A stretch of DNA of 64,000 bases from Cylindrobasidium torrendii FP15055 ss-10 (taxonomy: Eukaryota > Basidiomycota > Agaricomycetes > Agaricales > Physalacriaceae): assembly GCA_000934385.1 (NCBI GenBank), contig KN880461.1, forward strand, positions 99,221 through 163,220. The letters are read 5' to 3'. Below are positions 23,536 to 37,215 of this stretch, piece by piece (within the stretch, counting starts at the first letter, position 1; each line of letters opens with the position of its first letter). The notes below the pieces were generated by a model. That model was not told the DNA's origin. It was given only the letters and a program-made list of their open reading frames with translations, and ran no database searches. A program made the position numbers and the translations under genes.

Positions 23536-26500
23536 ATGGCCTCATCTGCGATACGCATAGATGGCACTGCGTTTGCAAAGCGCGTATTCCGCCTTTTTTT
23601 TTCACCGTTCCCTTACCTGATTCAATAGATCTACGCGTGAGGCCGTTTCTGAAAAGATCAAGTCTATCCAGGCCAAGTTCCCGCGCTTCCAGCCGCAGCT
23701 GGCGGTGATCCAGGCAGGAGAACGCCCGGACTCGTCGACGTACATCCGTATGAAGTCCAAGGCATCAGAGGAAGTCGGCATCAAATTCCAGCACATTACT
23801 CTACCCGCCGAGGCTACTGTCGACGAGATCGTCGAGAAAGTAAAGACACTTAACGACAATGAGAACATCAGCGGCATACTGGTTCAACTTCCCCTTGGTC
23901 CCCACATCACCCCCGACGGCGAGCGCACGGTCACAGAGTCTGTAAGCCCTCACAAGGACGTTGATGGGTGTGTGAAGATATGCGTTCTCTCTGCAGCTGC
24001 CATTCTGACCGTACTGCAGTTTTCACGCTTATAATATCGGCCACCTCTCCTCTCGCGCATGCGACCCCCTCTTTGCAGCATGTACGCCGACGGCCGTGAT
24101 GCGCTTGCTCGAATCAACCGGTGTTCCGCTTGCCGGGGCAAACGCCGTCGTTCTAGGCCGAAGTGACATCGTAGGGAACCCCGTGGCTGCCATGCTCAGA
24201 CACAAGGACGCGACCGTCACCCAGTGCCACAGCAGGACAAAAAACTTGGAACAAATTGTATGTGTTCGCACACTGATGGTATCTGTGACTCAGTCATATC
24301 CCACAGGTCAAGGGTGCGGACGTCCTGGTTGCCGCTATTGGCAAGGCAGAATTTGTAAAGGGCTCTTGGATTAAGCCTGGCGCCGTAGTTATCGATGTTG
24401 GTATCAACTATGTACCAGGTGAGTCGTTCTTGACTTGTTGAGACGTTCACTCACATTTCTCCAGACGAAACCAAAAAGTCTGGCAATCGCCTTGTGGGTG
24501 ATGTCGAATTTGAAGGCGCTGCTGCCGTCGCATCGCATATCACTCCCGTTCCCGGGGGCGTTGGGCCTGTTACTGTCGCCATGCTCATGGAAAACACCCT
24601 TGTATCTGCCGAGCGTCTCTTCGAACAGTCGCGCGAGCGCAAGATCAAGCCTCTCAAGCTGAACGTCCTCGAGAAGGTCCCCTCGGATATTGAGATCTCC
24701 ATGGCCCAGACACCTAAACCCATCGCACAACTCGCGCACGAAATCGGCGTCTTGCCTGATGAGCTGGAGAACTATGGCAAATACAAGGCGAAGGTGGAAT
24801 TAAGCATCCTTGACCGCCTTGCTCATCGCACTGATGGAAAATACATTGTCGTTGCTGGGTAGGTTGCTGTGTCCATCTCTCGCTGTCATTTCTAATCTGT
24901 CCCAAGTATCACCCCAACACCGCTTGGCGAGGGCAAGTCGACTACCACGATTGGTCTTGCACAAGCTCTCGGTGCTGAGTTAGGCCGCCCCGCATTTGCT
25001 TGCATTCGCCAACCTAGTCAAGGTCCCACTTTTGGAATCAAAGGAGGAGCTGCTGGAGGAGGATACAGTCAAGTCATTCCCATGGATGAGGTCAATCTTT
25101 TGCATTTTTTGACTATCGCCGTGTCCTCAGATCTTTGCAGTTTAACCTTCACCTCACTGGCGATATCCATGCCGTGACTGCTGCTAACAATCTGCTCGCC
25201 GCTGCCTTGGATGCTCGCATATTCCACGAAGCCACTCAATCGGATAAAGCTCTGTACAGCCGTCTTGTCCCTGCGAAGAAGGGTAAGCGTGAGTTTGCTC
25301 CGCTTATGCTCAAGCGTCTCAAGAAGCTGGGCATCGATAAAACCGAACCGAATGATCTCACTCCCGAGGAAATCAACGCTTTCGCCCGACTTGATGTCGA
25401 CCCAGAGACCATCACCTGGAACCGTGTTATGGATGTAAACGAGCGTTTCCTGCGCAAGATCACCATTGGTCAGAACCCCACTGAGCAAGGACACGAACGA
25501 GTCACCGGCTTCGATATATCCGTGGCTAGCGAATGCATGGCTGTTCTGGCATTAACGACGGGGCTGGAGGACATGATGCAGCGTCTCGGTGCGATGGTTG
25601 TCGCGACTAGCAAGCGGGGAGAACCTATCACTGCTGACGATATCGGTGTTTCCGGTGCCCTCGCTGTTCTCATGAAGGATGCCATCAAACCAAATTTGAT
25701 GCAAACGCTGCAGGGCACGCCTGTCTTCGTCCACGCCGGTCCCTTTGCCAACATCGCCCATGGCAATTCGTCTATCTTGGCTGATCGCGTCGCATTGAAG
25801 CTGGCGGGTACGGAACAGGGTGATGCGGATGATCGTGTAGGATATGTTCTGACTGAGGGTGGGTTCGGCGCGGACATGGGCATGGAGAAGTTCTGCAACA
25901 TCAAGTGCCGGACGAGTGGTCTCAAGCCAGATGCGACAGTCATTGTTGCGACGACAAGGGCGTTGAAGATGCACGGCGGAGGCCCCGACGTGTCCCCTGG
26001 AAAGCCGTTGGCGGACACCTATACCAAAGAGGACCTCGTTACTTTGAAGGAAGGCTGCAAGAACCTGGTCAAGCACATCCAAAACTCGAAGAAGTTTGGT
26101 GTCAAGGTCATCGTGGCCATTAACCAATTCGCGTGAGTGACATTCTCCATTAAGGTTTATGCATATCTTGACAATTGCATAGTTCCGATACCCCTGCTGA
26201 ACTCGAACTTGTGCGAAGCGAGGCTCTTTCTGGCGGTGCGGACGCTGCTGTCGTCAGCAACCACTGGGCCGAAGGTGGCGCCGGTGCGCGCGCTCTTGCA
26301 GAGGCTGTCATCGCCACCTGCGAAGGCCCATCTGGCTTCAAGTATTTGTACGACCTCAACCTTCCCATCGAGGAGAAGATCGAAATCATCTGCAAGGAGA
26401 TCTATGGCGCAGATGGTATTGAGCTTAGCGACCTCGCCAAGAAGCAGGTCGAAACGTACACCCGACAGGGCTATTCCGCTCTTCCCAGTGCGCATCAGCT

Positions 26501-26763
26501 TCGAACATCCTTCTTCTTAATACTGACACCTTGATGCAGTCTGCATGGCCAAGACGCAATATTCATTCTCGCATGACCCGAAGCTGAAGAACGTGCCGTC
26601 TGGGTTCACAGTGCCCATCCGTGCTGTGCGCCTTTCTGCCGGCGCAGGATTCCTGTACCCGCTCCTTGGCGATATGCAGACGATGCCTGGCCTGGGAACG
26701 CGCCCAGGTTTCTGGGAGGTTGGCCTTGATTTGGAAACAGGCCGTGTCGTTGGTCTGTTCTAG
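23536..26763 (+). CDS. ADE3: C-1-tetrahydrofolate synthase, trifunctional, cytosolic type
   Basis: One polypeptide of about 950 residues carries methylene-THF dehydrogenase, methenyl-THF cyclohydrolase and formyl-THF synthetase, which supply one-carbon units for purines. The dehydrogenase/cyclohydrolase domain (residues 1-310) shows [60 protein letters not shown] and [16 protein letters not shown]. The synthetase domain begins at about 320 with the ATP loop [20 protein letters not shown] and runs through [18 protein letters not shown] and [20 protein letters not shown] to the end [18 protein letters not shown]. There is no presequence, which argues for the cytosolic isoform. The first intron (23580-23628) appears to use a GC donor (gcgcgt) to give [11 protein letters not shown]. 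Other introns are canonical. Confidence 0.95.
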
Positions 26764-28642
26764 GCGATGATAAGGGAAGACCCTCGACTCTGCCGGAAGC
26801 GAGTGGGGGTGGGATGCTCTCAACGAGTGTCTGCGCTGCGCTGCGAGCTGTGTGTGTACCGTCTCAACACGGGTGTCGTCGTGAGTGCTCTAGGGACGCT
26901 TGAGGGCATGGTGTATCTAGGCGGTATCTAAGTAGGGGAAGCAAGATGGTGCAGAGAGTAGATTATGAAAATACAAACATTCGTCGTTGCCAACTGTTGG
27001 CGTACAGTTCTTCACGATCTACAACAACCGGGTTATGTAGATTGCAGCTGGCGCTGTCCGCAAGACATAACGAAGATCAGTTCTGCCTGTCCGAGTCGGT
27101 GTGAGCGCTTTCAGCAAGGACCGCAACCAGTGTTTTGAGATTCTTCAACTTGTGCAAGCTGAAAACCCCGCCAACTGTCCCATCGAAGGCAACTGCTAAA
27201 GCAATGTCTTGAAGGCTATTACTACTATCACTGGCTACTATGGAGCTATGTGTTACCAAAATACTATACTTGCCGGGCATTGATCTGCATACTTTGACAT
27301 TCCAATGACAGTAGTTCGAATCTCTGAAGCTTCATTGGTACTAATGATCAACGTGCTACATATGCCATATACTGCCCTAATTAGACAATTGCACAACTCA
27401 CTTTTCCATGTCAGCGTTTTAGAGCAGTAGTAATATCCGAATTTCTTATTAGTGGCCTTGCAATAGAGATCACCAAATTGGATGTTGTGGTTTTTCATGG
27501 TTTTTCGACGGACTGGACTCATCGACATCTCTCCGCTTCCACCTACTAAGGTCTACTACCGTCTTCAAATTCGCTGGACCAGTCTCTTCAGTTCGCTGGA
27601 TTTGAAGCTCTGTGCTAGGTTAGCGACGACTACAGCGTCTGGACGGATGAGTTTTGGGGCGTGCCATGCTAATAACACTGTACTGGGGAGCATGTACGTG
27701 CGTACGCTGTAATTTGCACAAATCATAACGCTCCAATTACCTGGCCAAAATGCGGGCTGAAAACAACGCCGATGCGTATTCCCCCAACGCCAGGGGTGCC
27801 AGCCCGGTACTTGCTCATACCTGACGCGACATCGTCGTGGAATAGGCCTGCATCATACAGGTGCAAATAGCGCCCCAAGGACAGCGAGCGGGGGGCATCG
27901 TTTAACGTTTGTTTGTGGGGGTATCGCAACAGTGGTTGCCCCGCCAAGATCATGCGGGGAGATCTTTTATATGGCCGTGCTAATTACATAATATGCCGCA
28001 TTGTCTACAATAGGAAACCTAAGGTTATCTCTGCTCGCCGCCCGACATGGCCATCCCGCAGGGGTAATCCGTGTAAGCTGCCAAAGGCTGCCAACGTGCG
28101 GGATCAAAGTCTAAAAAGAGGCCTGGCGGGCGTGCCTTGCGCCACAGCTCGCCGACGACCATGCATCCGCCCTCCGTTGGGTATGCATATGGCGAACCTC
28201 CGTCGTTGGAAACGCCCTGGATTTCTGGAAACAGGCTCTGGAACCACCTGTTTATGAACGGAAAAGCCTCCACGTAATGCTTCTGGAGGGCAAAGTGCGG
28301 GCAGAGATGCTCGCTGGGCAATGAAATGAGCGAAAAACTCCACGATAGCATATTTGAGCGGAGGGGCACATGGCTCCTTTGAATCCAGAAAAAAACAGGA
28401 GACGGCCTGGGTAGTCCGGTGGCTGTGGCTTATTAATTGATGGCGAAATTGCAGAGGCAGAACCCGAAATCCGGATTGCCCACTCCTGACGGCCACGGGC
28501 GATTTTTAGAGCGGCCCTCGTCCTTTCGTTTCTATCCTTCCGGCCCCCATCGCCCACCTTCATTGCCCTTCCCGACCGTCTGCTTTCTTGCACATCCCAC
28601 TTGATTGGCGTCGCGACTGGCTGGTCGCTAGTAAATACCGTT
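26764..28642. other. 1.9 kb gene-poor region upstream of the alpha-glucan synthase
   Basis: The longest gene-free stretch of the window. It includes the THF synthase 3' region and the large promoter space of the glucan synthase. Open frames on the minus strand (27723-27953, 28025-28369, 28104-28496, 28252-28662) overlap one another. They match no family I know, so I do not call them genes. The last 150 bp before the start are pyrimidine-rich (ctttcgtttctatccttccggcccccatcgcc region). Confidence 0.5.
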
Positions 28643-31600
28643 ATGCGGCTTACGTCCGCCATTGCAGCTGGCGCTGCACTCCTGCGCTTTGCCGTTGCCT
28701 CGCCTTACAACGAGGAATTCGATGCATGGAACATCAACAAGAACAAGGACGCGACAGACCCAACACAATACACCACAAAGCGCTCAAATACCACTTATAC
28801 GCCCTCTCCTCAAAATTGGCGCGGTCTGCCCGTCTACACCATCCTGCTCGACAAGTTCGCAGATGGCGATCCATCCAACAATGACTTTTTCAACACTTCG
28901 TACGAGGCCGACTGGCGCGAAACCCAACTGCGCTACGGCGGTGACCTCAAGGGCCTTACATCGAAACTGGACTATCTCTATGGCATGGGCGTTCGCGTCG
29001 TCTATATTGCTGGCACCGCCTTCCTCAATATGCTCTGGCAGGCTGACAGTGCGTACTACTATTTTCATACGTCCATGTCCTGACCCCACCTGCAGGTTAC
29101 TCACCGCTCGATATGACCGTCCTCGACCCTCATTGGGGTACTCTCGAAGACTGGGTTGAGGCCATTGACACTATCCACGCACACGACATGTATCTCATGC
29201 TTGATTTCACTGTTGGCACCATGTCAGATTTGATTGGTTTCAAAGGGTATGGCGGATCTTCACATCATTGGCACACTGGCTGATGTCGTTGTCAGTCACT
29301 TGAATGTCTCCACTCCGTTCAGCCTCAACGAATATGATGCTGTATACAAGAAGCCCAGGTATATGCCTTGGGGCTTTGACGAGTACGCCGACTTCGAGGT
29401 AGGACCCTAATTTCCGTATGCGGAGCGGGTGCTGACTCCCGATAGATCAAGAACGAGCGCAACACGTCGTGTGAGCTGCCCACGTTCTGGGACGATTCAG
29501 GTTCAACCGTCACTGTTGAGACGAATGGCTGCCTGGCTTCGGACTTCGACCACTATGGTGACATGGAGGCTTTCGGTGTTCACGCTGACTGGCAGCGCCA
29601 GCTTTCCAAGTTCGCCTCCGTCCAGGATCGTCTTAGGGAATGGAAGCCCGACGTGATGGCACGCCTGCAGACCTTCGCCTGCCTCGCTATCGAGGCCCTT
29701 GACTTTGATGCCATCCGTATTGATAAGGCAACTCAAGTCACCGTTGGCGCTCTTTCTCAATGGACTTCCCACACTCGCCAGTGTGCGAAAGATCTGGGCA
29801 AGGAGAACTTCTTTATCTCTGGTGAAGTTACAGGTGGTGACACTTTTGGTGCCCTCTACTAGTAAGCCTCTTTCCCTTTTCTATTTCCTCGTGTACTGAA
29901 TCACATTGTAGTGGACGTGGACGCACTCCCACCCAGCTTCCCGGCGGCTTCCTAGCCGCTGCAAATCTGACCGCGGCCGATTCTGAATACTTCTTGCGCA
30001 ACGAGGGCGTCAATGGCCTCGACAGTGTTGCCTTCCATTATTCGACCTATCGCTCGCTAGCTCGTTTCCTTGGTATGGATGGTAATCTAAACGTCGCGTA
30101 CGATGTTGCCGTCAACTTTGTCACCGCTTGGAACCAGATGTTCGTGAACGATGACTTCATCAACCAGCTCACCGGACAAGTCGATCCTCGCCACATGTAC
30201 GGAACCAGTAACTTCGATATCTTCCGGTGGCCCTCTATGGAGGATGGCGTTCAGAAGAGTATCCTTGCGACATTCATTACCACACTCGTGATGCCTGGTA
30301 TCCCTCTAGTGCGTTTCTTTGATCCATTTTGACAGCGGTTATCTAACATCATGCAAGCTGTTCTATGGTGAAGAGCAAGATTTCTATCTCTTCGACAATA
30401 GTAATCAGAATTACCTTTACGGGTCAGTCGCTCGTCTTCATCAATGGATGCATTGCTCACATTATCACAGCCGTCAAACCATGACCTCCTCTATTGCCTG
30501 GAAGCGCCATGGATGCTACAAGCTCGGTTCGCAGCAGTTCTACAATGTGCCCATCGACAAGGCATTGGTTGGTTGCCAAGATGACTCCAACGCCCTTGAC
30601 CACTTCGATCCCACACGGGACAGTCGGCGTGCGATTGCTCAATTCAACTCGATGCGGAAAACGTACGGTTCCCTCCAGGATGGTTTCAACCTCGTAGAAC
30701 GTGGCAACTGGACCTACCTCATTGAGCGCCCCGGTTCGAATCACACTGCGACAGAGATGGGACTCTGGTCTGTTTCCCGCTCAGGCATCAACAATGTTCA
30801 GGACATCACGTCGGGCACCTACAACGATGAGGTGTGGCTCCTTTATACCAACGAGAATGCCACCAAAAAATGGGAATACGACTGCAAGGGCGATGACTGG
30901 ATCTCAACACCGTACGTGTCTGGCACGACCGTCCGTAATCTGTTTGCTCCGTATGAGACATACACCCTCGAGGACTCGCTTTCGCCGTACTACAGCGACA
31001 ACAAGGCGCCTTACTTCGGTTGTCTTTCCTCCGTTACCATGGATGCTTTCGGGTTCAAAGCACTCGTCCCGGTGGCGCAGTGGGTAGACCCACCAGTTGC
31101 TATCACTCGGTTCCTTCCCGGCCATGATGCACGTCTGCTCACTGTCGACGGTGATGACAACTCTACTACTGTCGACATTTCACTCGAGTTCAATACCGCT
31201 ATGGATTGCGATAGTGTCACCAACAGCATCAGCCTCGAGATGGATTCGTCCGGAAAGGGAAACGCACCGTCAATCACGAATATTGCCTGCCAGACCAGCG
31301 CGGGCGCAGCTGGCATTGTGCAAGGCGCTTCGACCACCCAATGGGTGTGGAATGCGACCCTGACTAACTTCCCGGACGGTGTCCTCAAAATCGCTGTCAA
31401 CAAGCCTTCCAGCCAGAACGGCGGTAACACGACCAATGTGCGTATCTCCAACGAGATGCTCACCACCAATGCTTATCCTTTCGCAGAGCGTTGACCATCT
31501 TTTGCTGCGCAAGGGCAAGGCGGACAACGTTATGGTTTGGCCTTACAATGACTACGATGCTTCGGACTCCTTCAAGAAGGACGGCGACAACTACAAGTTC

Positions 31601-34600
31601 ACTCACCACGCTCTTGGTGCTACTAAGTTCCGCTACTCCGGGAACTTCGGTCAGAACTGGACAGTATGGCAAGACTGGGAAGACGAAACGACGATCAAGT
31701 CCAGCCAGTTGACAGGAAGTGATTACTTCTGGGACGGCGAGCACATCATGGTGCAATGTATGTTTTTTTCATGTCTATCGGGCTGGGTTGTGCTGAACAT
31801 GTCAAAGATTGGAGTCCGGCTACGGCATCTGCCAGTCATGTTATCAACGCCGACCTTAATTATAGCAAGAAGCGTCGTGTACCACAGTTCCTTGCTCGCG
31901 GCCCGTACAACACTTGGGGTTACGATGAGGGACTCACCTCGCAGATGAAACAGAATGACGATGGCCACTGGGAGTTGGAAATCATGGCGACGTGGCCGAC
32001 TTACGTTCAGCTCAACGTCTGGGGCTTCGACGATTACTACTATGGGGATGTCGACAACGACGGTGTCCTTGATCGTCTTCCTCCGAACACCAATGCGCCC
32101 AACTATCTGAACATGTCTGCTCCTCCCTCTCCTCATCTTTCCTGGTCCCTCATTGTTGACGATGAAAACATGACCTGGTGGCTGGTACCTCGCGGTCACT
32201 CCTGGGTCGGCGCTACCATGTACGCTCTGCTCCTCGCCATTCCTATCATCACAGGAACCCTCGCCGTTCTCATCTTCATGTGGTCTTTCTACGGTATCAA
32301 GACGAACAAGTACGGTGTCAAGGCGAAGTCGAACAATAGCTACTTCCCTATCCTTGGTGCTCTTGCTGGAAAGTCAACGACCGACCTCAAGGATGGCGCT
32401 GCCTCCGAGAAGACTTTTGCTGTAGGGCACAAGCAGAATACCGATATCATTGGTTGGCCGGAGGACAAAAACAAGCGTCGCAAGGTTCTCATCGCTACTC
32501 TCGAGTACGAAATCATCGATTGGAAAATCAAGGTCAAGATTGGTGGTCTCGGTGTCATGTCTTCACTTATGGGCAAGTCTATGACGGATGTCGATCTCAT
32601 TTGGGTCATTCCCAAGGTCAAAGACGTCGAATATCCAGCTGGCGATCCCGCCGAGCCCATCGAGGTTATCATTTTCGGCGAGCCGTATCTCATCGAGGTC
32701 GAGACGCACATTTTGGACAACATCACTTACGTGATCTTGGACTCGCCTGTCTTCCGTGCGCAAACTAAGGCGGACCCGTATCCCGCTCGCATGGACGACC
32801 TTAGCTCCGCTATCTTCTACTCGACTTGGAACCAAGCAATCGCTGCCACCATCCGCCGCTACCCTCTCGTCGACATCTACCATGTGAACGATTATCACGG
32901 TGCCCTCGCTCCCATCTACCTGCTCCCCAAGGTCATCCCCATTTGCTTGTCTCTTCACAATGCCGAGTTCCAGGGTCTTTGGCCTCTACGCACGAAGGAA
33001 GAAATGAAGGAAGTTTGCTCGGCATTCAACATTAGCAAGGAGCACTGCACGAAATACGTCCAATTTGGAAACACTTTCAATCTGCTTCACGCCGCCGCCT
33101 CGTTCATTAGTGTCCATCAAAAGTCTGTCGGTGTTGCTGGTGTATCGGACAAATATGGAAAGCGCTCCTGGGCGCGTTACCCCGCTCTCTGGACTCTAAA
33201 GCACGTTGATTCGCTACCCAATCCCGATCCGTCTGATATCGCTGCACTCGACGAGGCACCCGTCAAGCCAAAGGATGTTCAAGTCGATGAAGCTTCGGAG
33301 GCCGAGCGTCCAGAGCACAAGAGGCAGGCGCAAGAATGGGCTGGTATCAAGCAAGACCCAGAGTCTGATCTATTCGTGTTCGTCGGTCGTTGGTCCAAGC
33401 AGAAGGGTGTCGATCTTATTGCCGATGTCTTGCCCACACTGTGCGTATAACACTTTCCGCTGCATGTTCGTCTACTAACTCGTTCTTAGTCTCGAGAAGC
33501 GCCCGTCTATTCAGCTCATTGCCGTTGGTCCTGTCATCGACTTGTATGGCCGTTTCGCTGCGGAGAAGCTTGCTCGCCTGATGGAGATGTATCCCGACCG
33601 CGTCTACTCGAAGCCCGAGTTCACTGCCCTCCCACCGTACCTTTTCTCTGGTGCCGATTTCGCTCTCATCCCGTCCCGTGATGAGCCGTTCGGTCTCGTC
33701 GCTGTCGAGTTCGGTCGTAAGGGTGCTCTTGGTGTCGGTTCTCGTCTCGGTGGCCTTGGTCTCATGCCCGGATGGGTATGTTGTTTGTCCAGGGCACTAC
33801 CCCGATGTACTAACGCATTATCAGTGGTACCCTGTGGAGTCTAGCTCAACGGCACACATGTTGTCGCAACTCACGAAGACCATTAAGCTTGCTTTGAAGT
33901 CGACAGAAGAAGAACGTGCTGTTCTCCGAGCCCGCTCTGCCCTTCAGCGTTTCCCCGTCGTTGAATGGCGCCAACGTACAGAGGACTTCCACAAGCGCTC
34001 GATCAACACGTCTCGCGGTCTCGCCCAAGCCAATGCTTTCCGCGCTTCGGACTGCGATGGTGGTGCCGGTGCACGCCCTATGCAAGACACAGACGACTGG
34101 GACCCCGTTTACCAGGCCCACCCCAGCCAGCCAGAATGGGATCGCAACAGCGTAGTCTCCACCCAGTTCCGCAACAGCAGCGCCCTCGATAGCCCTGGAC
34201 AATTCCCCCCTGGTTCGCCTGGATATATCCCTGGATCTCCTGGTCACACACCTGTATCGCCTGGTCAATGGAGTCAGGATACGTTGACCCCCAACGGCGG
34301 CCCTGGCGGTGCGGACTACTTCCAAGCTCGCAATAGCACGGCCGCGGACCCGCAGAACTATGGAAATTTCCTGGAGCGCGCCAACAAGACCATTGCCCGC
34401 GATAACAAGCACGCCGCTGATCCATTCACCGACGGTGGTCTTGAGGCCCCATCTCGGCCATTTGGTGCTCACTCTCGCGTGTCTTCCGTCGAATCGATTT
34501 CCTCCATCGTGGATGAGAAACAAAACTCACCACTTAACAAGGCCATTGCTTCGGTAAGATATTAGTCTTTTTGTTTGCGCAGCAGCCACTAAGTTGTCGT

Positions 34601-36432
34601 TCTAGTTCACGGATTCGGATGGTGGCGTTGCGTCGGATTTCGTCAGCCGTCTGCAGAGTCTCAATGCCAAGAACTCGGAACACGAGCTTTCCATTGAAAA
34701 GTTCCTGATTAAGAGTGAAGAAGCCTTCTTCGACAAGGTTCGCAAGGACAAGCTTGACAGTGCTGCTAGCATTCGGTCATCTCAGCGCGACTCTGTCTGG
34801 GGAACGCCTTCGCCATCCATCTACTCTCGTCCTTCATGTACGCCTTCAAATATCGTCTCCAGCCCATGTAGCTAACCCTTTGCGTAGCGCCCAACACGCA
34901 ATCGCAGTTTATGGACTACGACAATGTTCTGCTCGGCGGAGAACCTCCTGTTGACGTCCCTCCCATGACCGGCCTCCAGATCGCCATGTCTCGTGAAGTA
35001 TTCGGATGGCCTCTGTACACCATTATAATTGCGGCCGGCCAGATGCTCAGTGCGACCAGCTTCCAGATCACTTTGTTGACTGGTCGCAACTGGCAGGACG
35101 ACATCCAGCTGTATGTGCTCGGTGGTATCTTCCTTGCCGCGTCAGCTGTTTGGTATCCTCTTTTCCGCATGAAGCCGTCTATCTGGTGTTTGTCAGCACC
35201 ATGGGTGTTCTTTGGCCTAGCGTTCTTCCTCATTGGTCTCCCATCCGTGGCTTCGGCCTTGCATCCGGCTCATCGTGCGCTTGCAAGTGCTGCGACATGG
35301 TGCTACGCTGTGGCATCGGCCGCTGCCTTCCTATTCTTCGGTCTCAACTTTGGTGAAGAAGCTGTACGTTTCCCGCACTTGTTGCTATTACTCGACCGCT
35401 AACTTCCTCACAGGGTGCCGCTACAGAAGTATGGACTACTCGTGCCTGCATTGTCCAAGGTTCGCAGCAAATTTGGGTCGCCGCGCTTTGGTACTGGGGT
35501 CACACCATGGAGGGTGGTGCGGACGACTACATCCCACCCTGGTGGATTGTCTGCATCGTTTGGCCACTCGCTATCATGAGTTTCGCGTTCGCCTACCTCA
35601 TGCTTTACGGTCTCCCCGAATACTATCGCCAGACCCCGCCCAAAGTGCCCAACTTCCTCAAGACCCTCTTCCGTCGCAAGCTGGTTGTCTGGTTCTTGAT
35701 TTCAGAAATCCTGCGTGACTACTGGCTTAGTGGAGTGAGTGACAATGCGTTCTTTTTTCCATTTGCTTACAGCCGAACGTAGCCTTACGGTCGTAACTGG
35801 GGTTTCCTCTGGAGTGTTCCGATCCCGACCTACCAGATTCTTCTCATGGTCATAGCCTTCTTCGTCGTCCTCTGGGGTATCATGCTTGCCATCCTCACTC
35901 ACTTCTCCAAGACGCATACCTGGCTGTTGCCTGTGTTCGCGGTCGGCCTTGGTGCACCGAAGTGGTGTCAGATGATGTGGGGTACTTCGTCTCTGGCGCT
36001 GTACATTCCATGGGCTGGAAGTGGTGGACCTTACCTTGGACTGTCGCTTTGGCTCTGGCTCGGTGTCCTCGATGCCATCCAGGGTGTCGGCCTTGGTATG
36101 ATTCTGTTGCAGACGTTATCGCGTCTTCATGTTTGTGCAACACTGGCATTTTCGCAAATCATTGGTTCCGTTTGCGTTATGATCGCTCGCGCAACAGCTC
36201 CCAACAGTGTCGGCCCAGGCAGTGTGTTCCCGGACGCAGCCAAGTGGGACTTTGATTCGCAGGGTCTGGCGGGTAGTCCGATGGCGTACCCTTTGTTCTG
36301 GATCGCATTGATCTGCCAGTTGATCATCGTGGCGGGCTACTTCTGGTTCTACAGGAAGGAGCAGCTTTGTAAGTTGAATTTCCTCAATGTTCACATCCTT
36401 TTTTTTGACTGTTTCTTTCAGCACGACCATAG
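28643..36432 (+). CDS. AGS1: Alpha-1,3-glucan synthase
   Basis: A plasma-membrane enzyme that makes cell-wall alpha-1,3-glucan. About 15 short introns; about 2,340 residues. A signal peptide ([20 protein letters not shown]) leads into an extracellular GH13 domain (residues 50-520) with nucleophile region [11 protein letters not shown], acid/base [10 protein letters not shown] and [13 protein letters not shown] membrane helix near residue 1060 ([20 protein letters not shown]) connects to a cytosolic GT5 starch-synthase-like domain at about 1130-1600, with [32 protein letters not shown] and [21 protein letters not shown] Ser-Pro-Gly-rich linker follows. The C-terminal multi-helix exporter-like part (from about 1920) ends FYRKEQLSRP, where the last intron joins CTT T to the stop-containing exon. 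Intron 31440-31488 (gtgcgt...cgcag) joins NTTN to [10 protein letters not shown]. The full domain set is present and intact. The convergent neighbour is the MAPKKK. Confidence 0.97.
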
Positions 36433-37215
36433 ACGCTTTTGTTTATACCCTCTTTGTGGATCAACAGAGGCGTATTTTCTTTCGATGGACCCCATGGACT
36501 GTATGTTACAAAATCGTCGCGCTATCTTGATTCTTTTTTTCTGGGTTCCTTATGCTCACTCAAACAATGGACTCGTGGATACGATACGATTGCCCTGTGT
36601 TTACTTGCTACCATCACCCTCGCTCACTACTAGATCACTCCCCCTCATCCCGTTCGCTGATTATTCTACCAAAGCAAGACTAAATACGAGGGTTTGTACT
36701 CTACTTTTTACGGACTACATATATAGGATTGGGTTTATTTCGTTGTCGGCATAAGAACCTGGGCAATCATATGAAACAGGCATTCGAAGCATGGACTATG
36801 GGATGGAGTGCAGTTTGTTGACTGACATGACTCGCAATTGACATGGCTGCAGTCCTGGTCGTATTCTGATCCCAATGAGCACGACACACCATCCCATCGT
36901 GGTAAGTTGGTTATACATGTGTACATAGCTCGTACGACATATAACCAAGCACCCAAGTGACTTTTGAAAGCATCACATCCAATTTGAGCACACAGAGTCA
37001 TAAACGAAAGGATACACGCCTCAAGGACAGTCGAAAGAAAGAAAGAGATATGCGAACACTAATAGTAAGTCGTATTTAACAATATCAACATAATTTCTAT
37101 ACACTGCTTATGCGGTGGCGGTATACCGAAGTCATCCAATTCCCGTCCATGATAATAATCCAAGCAAGCATTGAGTCCAACACCCGTCATCTAGAGTAAG
37201 TGCTCCGTCCGGAGA
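36433..37215. other. Convergent 3' regions of AGS1 and the MAPKKK
   Basis: About 780 bp between two converging genes. It is AT-richer than the coding regions, with no gene, repeat or RNA recognised. Confidence 0.5.

Noticed and set aside
13020..26920. UGUAUCUA in the 3' regions of eIF3m (13024) and C1-THF synthase (26912), considered as Pumilio sites
   Set aside because: The sixth base does not fit the predicted UGUAUAUA, and an 8-mer is expected about twice in this much sequence by chance.
27305..27330. GTTCGAATC-like tRNA T-loop sequence
   Set aside because: No matching T-stem, anticodon arm or acceptor stem around it. The same was found for CGGTTCGATTA near 8850 on the minus strand and GGTTCGAATC at 30735 inside AGS1.
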